This document shows, piece after piece, positions 63,601-64,000 of a stretch of 64,000 bases of DNA (position 1 is its first letter; every line of letters begins with the position of its first letter). Position numbers and translations under genes: made by a program. The notes under the pieces are model-generated. The model saw only the letters and a list, made by a program, of their open reading frames with translations. It ran no database searches and was not told the origin of the DNA. Source of the stretch: Elysia crispata (taxonomy: Eukaryota > Mollusca > Gastropoda > Plakobranchidae); NCBI GenBank assembly GCA_033675545.1, contig JAWDGP010005301.1, positions 687,001 through 751,000 on the forward strand, given 5' to 3'.

Positions 63601-64000
63601 GCCACATTATGTGCTTTTTCACAGCTTTTTATTTTAACTCAGATATATTTTTTAAATCTGTTTAATTTATGTCTACGCCTTGTCTTCACTCCTAACAGTC
63701 TTTGATTTCATTTTTGATATCAATAAGATCAGAAGTCTTACTATCAAGCTTCCCCACACACTTAGTGATATCAGTTAATATATTGCACTGATTGTACTTT
63801 AGAAAGGAACATTGTTTTTCATAATGAATTCATTTACATAAAAGTTATTTTGATCATGTAAAGCGAAACTTCAACTTCTTTGAGTTTCTTATTTGTGAAA
63901 ATTATTTTTGTTCTGGAGGATCAATTTTTGTAAAAATGAAGGTTCAAATTTATGATATATTATGAATTTGTAAAGATATGTATAAAGAACAAGAAAGTGC
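60700..64000 (+). other. ANO8 3' UTR and downstream non-coding DNA
   Basis: No coding sequence is recognised. AATAAA sites occur at several places (for example near 62947, 63434 and 63451), but none can be assigned as the real polyadenylation signal. AGATCT-type palindromes occur near 62227-62250. Confidence 0.55.
61120..61268. repeat. Compound ATC/ATT/TTC microsatellite
   Basis: Runs of ATC, then ATT, then ATC, then TTC triplets within about 150 bp, in the presumed ANO8 3' UTR. Confidence 0.9.

Overview
The window is animal nuclear DNA: AT-rich, gene-poor, with many short exons bounded by GT/AG splice sites, abundant microsatellites and several classes of transposable element. The two complete genes encode metazoan membrane-protein families. 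Their sequences, together with the AT-rich intron-heavy style and the element mix, suggest an invertebrate, plausibly a lophotrochozoan such as a mollusc. That placement is inference.

Layout. Positions 1-3861 hold no recognisable gene. Positions 3862-4035 look like one isolated coding exon of an unrecognised plus-strand gene. A GC-rich 26-bp minisatellite lies at 4326-4621. A nearly intact but coding-damaged Ty3/Gypsy LTR retrotransposon fills 4900-9950, with a perfect 5-bp target duplication. From 9956 to 19902 there are low-complexity arrays, a TTAA-bounded MITE (13152-13443), the decayed 3' end of a non-LTR retrotransposon (13450-14009) and a diverged tandem duplication of about 440 bp (16890-17765).

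The core is a head-to-head gene pair. On the minus strand, 42410 to 19903, a 12-exon SERINC gene (serine incorporator, closest to SERINC5) could be assembled with every exon phase consistent, giving 709 residues. It carries an unusual C-terminal tail of about 250 residues with ten copies of an S-K/R-E-N-L-like motif. On the plus strand, 43172 to 60699, a 15-exon anoctamin-8 gene (ANO8/TMEM16H) is complete, also phase-consistent, giving 1120 residues. The two start codons are 761 bp apart, so the genes probably share a divergent promoter. Both families are linked to phospholipid scrambling or membrane-lipid handling, which makes the pairing worth testing as a functional unit. SERINC introns carry a piggyBac-like deletion derivative with a transposase N-terminal remnant, a second TTAA-type MITE, a pogo/Tigger-like MITE, a tRNA-derived SINE-like sequence and a roughly 2-kb higher-order triplet repeat.

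Positions 60700-64000 contain the presumed ANO8 3' UTR and intergenic sequence. No rRNA gene, CRISPR array or bacterial-style operon is present. Exon boundaries were deduced by eye from splice signals, phase and family similarity. Untranslated exons, polyadenylation sites and alternative splicing were not resolved.
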